DNA from: Phoronis ovalis
Taxonomy: Eukaryota; Phoronida; Phoronidae
Reading direction: 5' to 3'
DNA: 15,778 nucleotides
Assembly: GCA_028565635.1 (NCBI GenBank)
Contig: JAOXYB010026302.1
Location: 1-15,778, forward strand
The notes beneath the pieces were generated by a model, which was not told where the DNA came from, ran no database searches, and saw only the letters and a list, made by a program, of their open reading frames with translations. Made by a program: the position numbers and the translations under genes. This document shows positions 15,303 to 15,778 of the stretch, piece by piece. Numbering within the stretch: the first letter of the stretch is position 1; each line of letters starts with the position of its first letter.

Positions 15303-15778
15303 AACGTTGGAATTTGAAAAGAAATTTAAAACTCTATCGGCAAAATATTCGACAAAATTATTTACCGTATCAACTGAGACGATGTAGCGATGATAATGTG
15401 TAAATATCTGGATGTATAATTCTTTGTAGGGAAAATGTTATTTCCGAAATGATGCTTGGTTGATCTGATAGTGATGATTCATTAAAATTTTTAAATTATA
15501 ATTAAAATATTTCAGATTGGAATGAATTAGAGAAATCTCTCTAGATCGGAAGTAATTTTAGTGTTTATCTGTGTTTCCTATAAACCGTCAGTTCTGTCCC
15601 TTTGCAAATATAACTCAATCTGGTAATTTCCTTAAAGTGGTACAATTCGGCCGAGCACTGAAAGAATATATGATTTTATATCAGTTTATTGTCATCTGCC
15701 CCACAGTCAGCTGGCTCAAACAGTTGTTATATTAGTTAAATAAATAAATATTAATATAGTGTCCAATAGGATATACTA
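15303..15778 (+). other. probable first intron of the right-edge gene
   Basis: AT-rich sequence after the GTGAGT donor. Acceptor-like sites at TTTGTAG (ending 15429) and TTTCAG (ending 15515) each lead to an in-frame stop within about 10 codons, so neither exon is supported. The window ends without a clear second exon. Confidence 0.45.

Overview
This window is nuclear DNA from an animal, most likely an AT-rich invertebrate. The evidence is GT-AG introns of roughly 0.3 to 1.2 kb, a WDR18 gene whose protein aligns well with the vertebrate one, short interspersed inverted-repeat elements, AATAAA poly(A) signals and a TATA-less promoter with ETS, CCAAT and YY1-like sites. The phylum cannot be fixed by eye; a mollusc, cnidarian or sponge would all fit.

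Layout. Positions 1-4190 (+ strand) hold the last six coding exons of WDR18, a WD40 subunit of the Rix1/PELP1-TEX10-WDR18 60S ribosome-assembly complex; earlier exons lie left of the window. Its introns carry a foldback repeat (about 640-1545) and a short perfect hairpin (3507-3555). Positions 4191-5802 are intergenic. Positions 5871-10001 (- strand) are one uninterrupted open frame of about 1376 codons. It encodes an N-terminal bacterial-type nucleotidyltransferase domain (DUF294/GlnD-like, motif G-S...S-D-L-E), a helical middle region, and 19 kinesin-light-chain-type TPR repeats of 43 residues. Two AATAAA signals follow its stop closely. It converges tail-to-tail on WDR18. Its true start codon is not visible in the open frame.

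Positions 10845-12530 (- strand) contain pieces of a second small gene that I do not recognise. It has a convincing terminal coding exon (10892-11115) with a poly(A) signal, and one or more coding-like leader exons around 12150-12530 whose frame is unresolved. A MITE-like element (11297-11501), a cluster of perfect palindromes (11961-12001) and two inverted copies of another short repeat (58 bp identical, 11747-11804 and 13348-13405) are interleaved with or flank it. Positions 13466-15220 show no supported gene. At the right edge a + strand gene appears to begin: ETS, CCAAT and YY1-like sites lead into a 13-nt first coding exon (15284-15296) followed by a consensus GTGAGT donor.

The genes do not look functionally linked. 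The most interesting object is the nucleotidyltransferase-TPR protein. Its repeats show a higher-order organisation: GxxYRxQG-type units recur every three (later two) repeats and are always preceded by an HPS linker, which suggests expansion by multi-repeat duplication. Its biochemical role is unknown.
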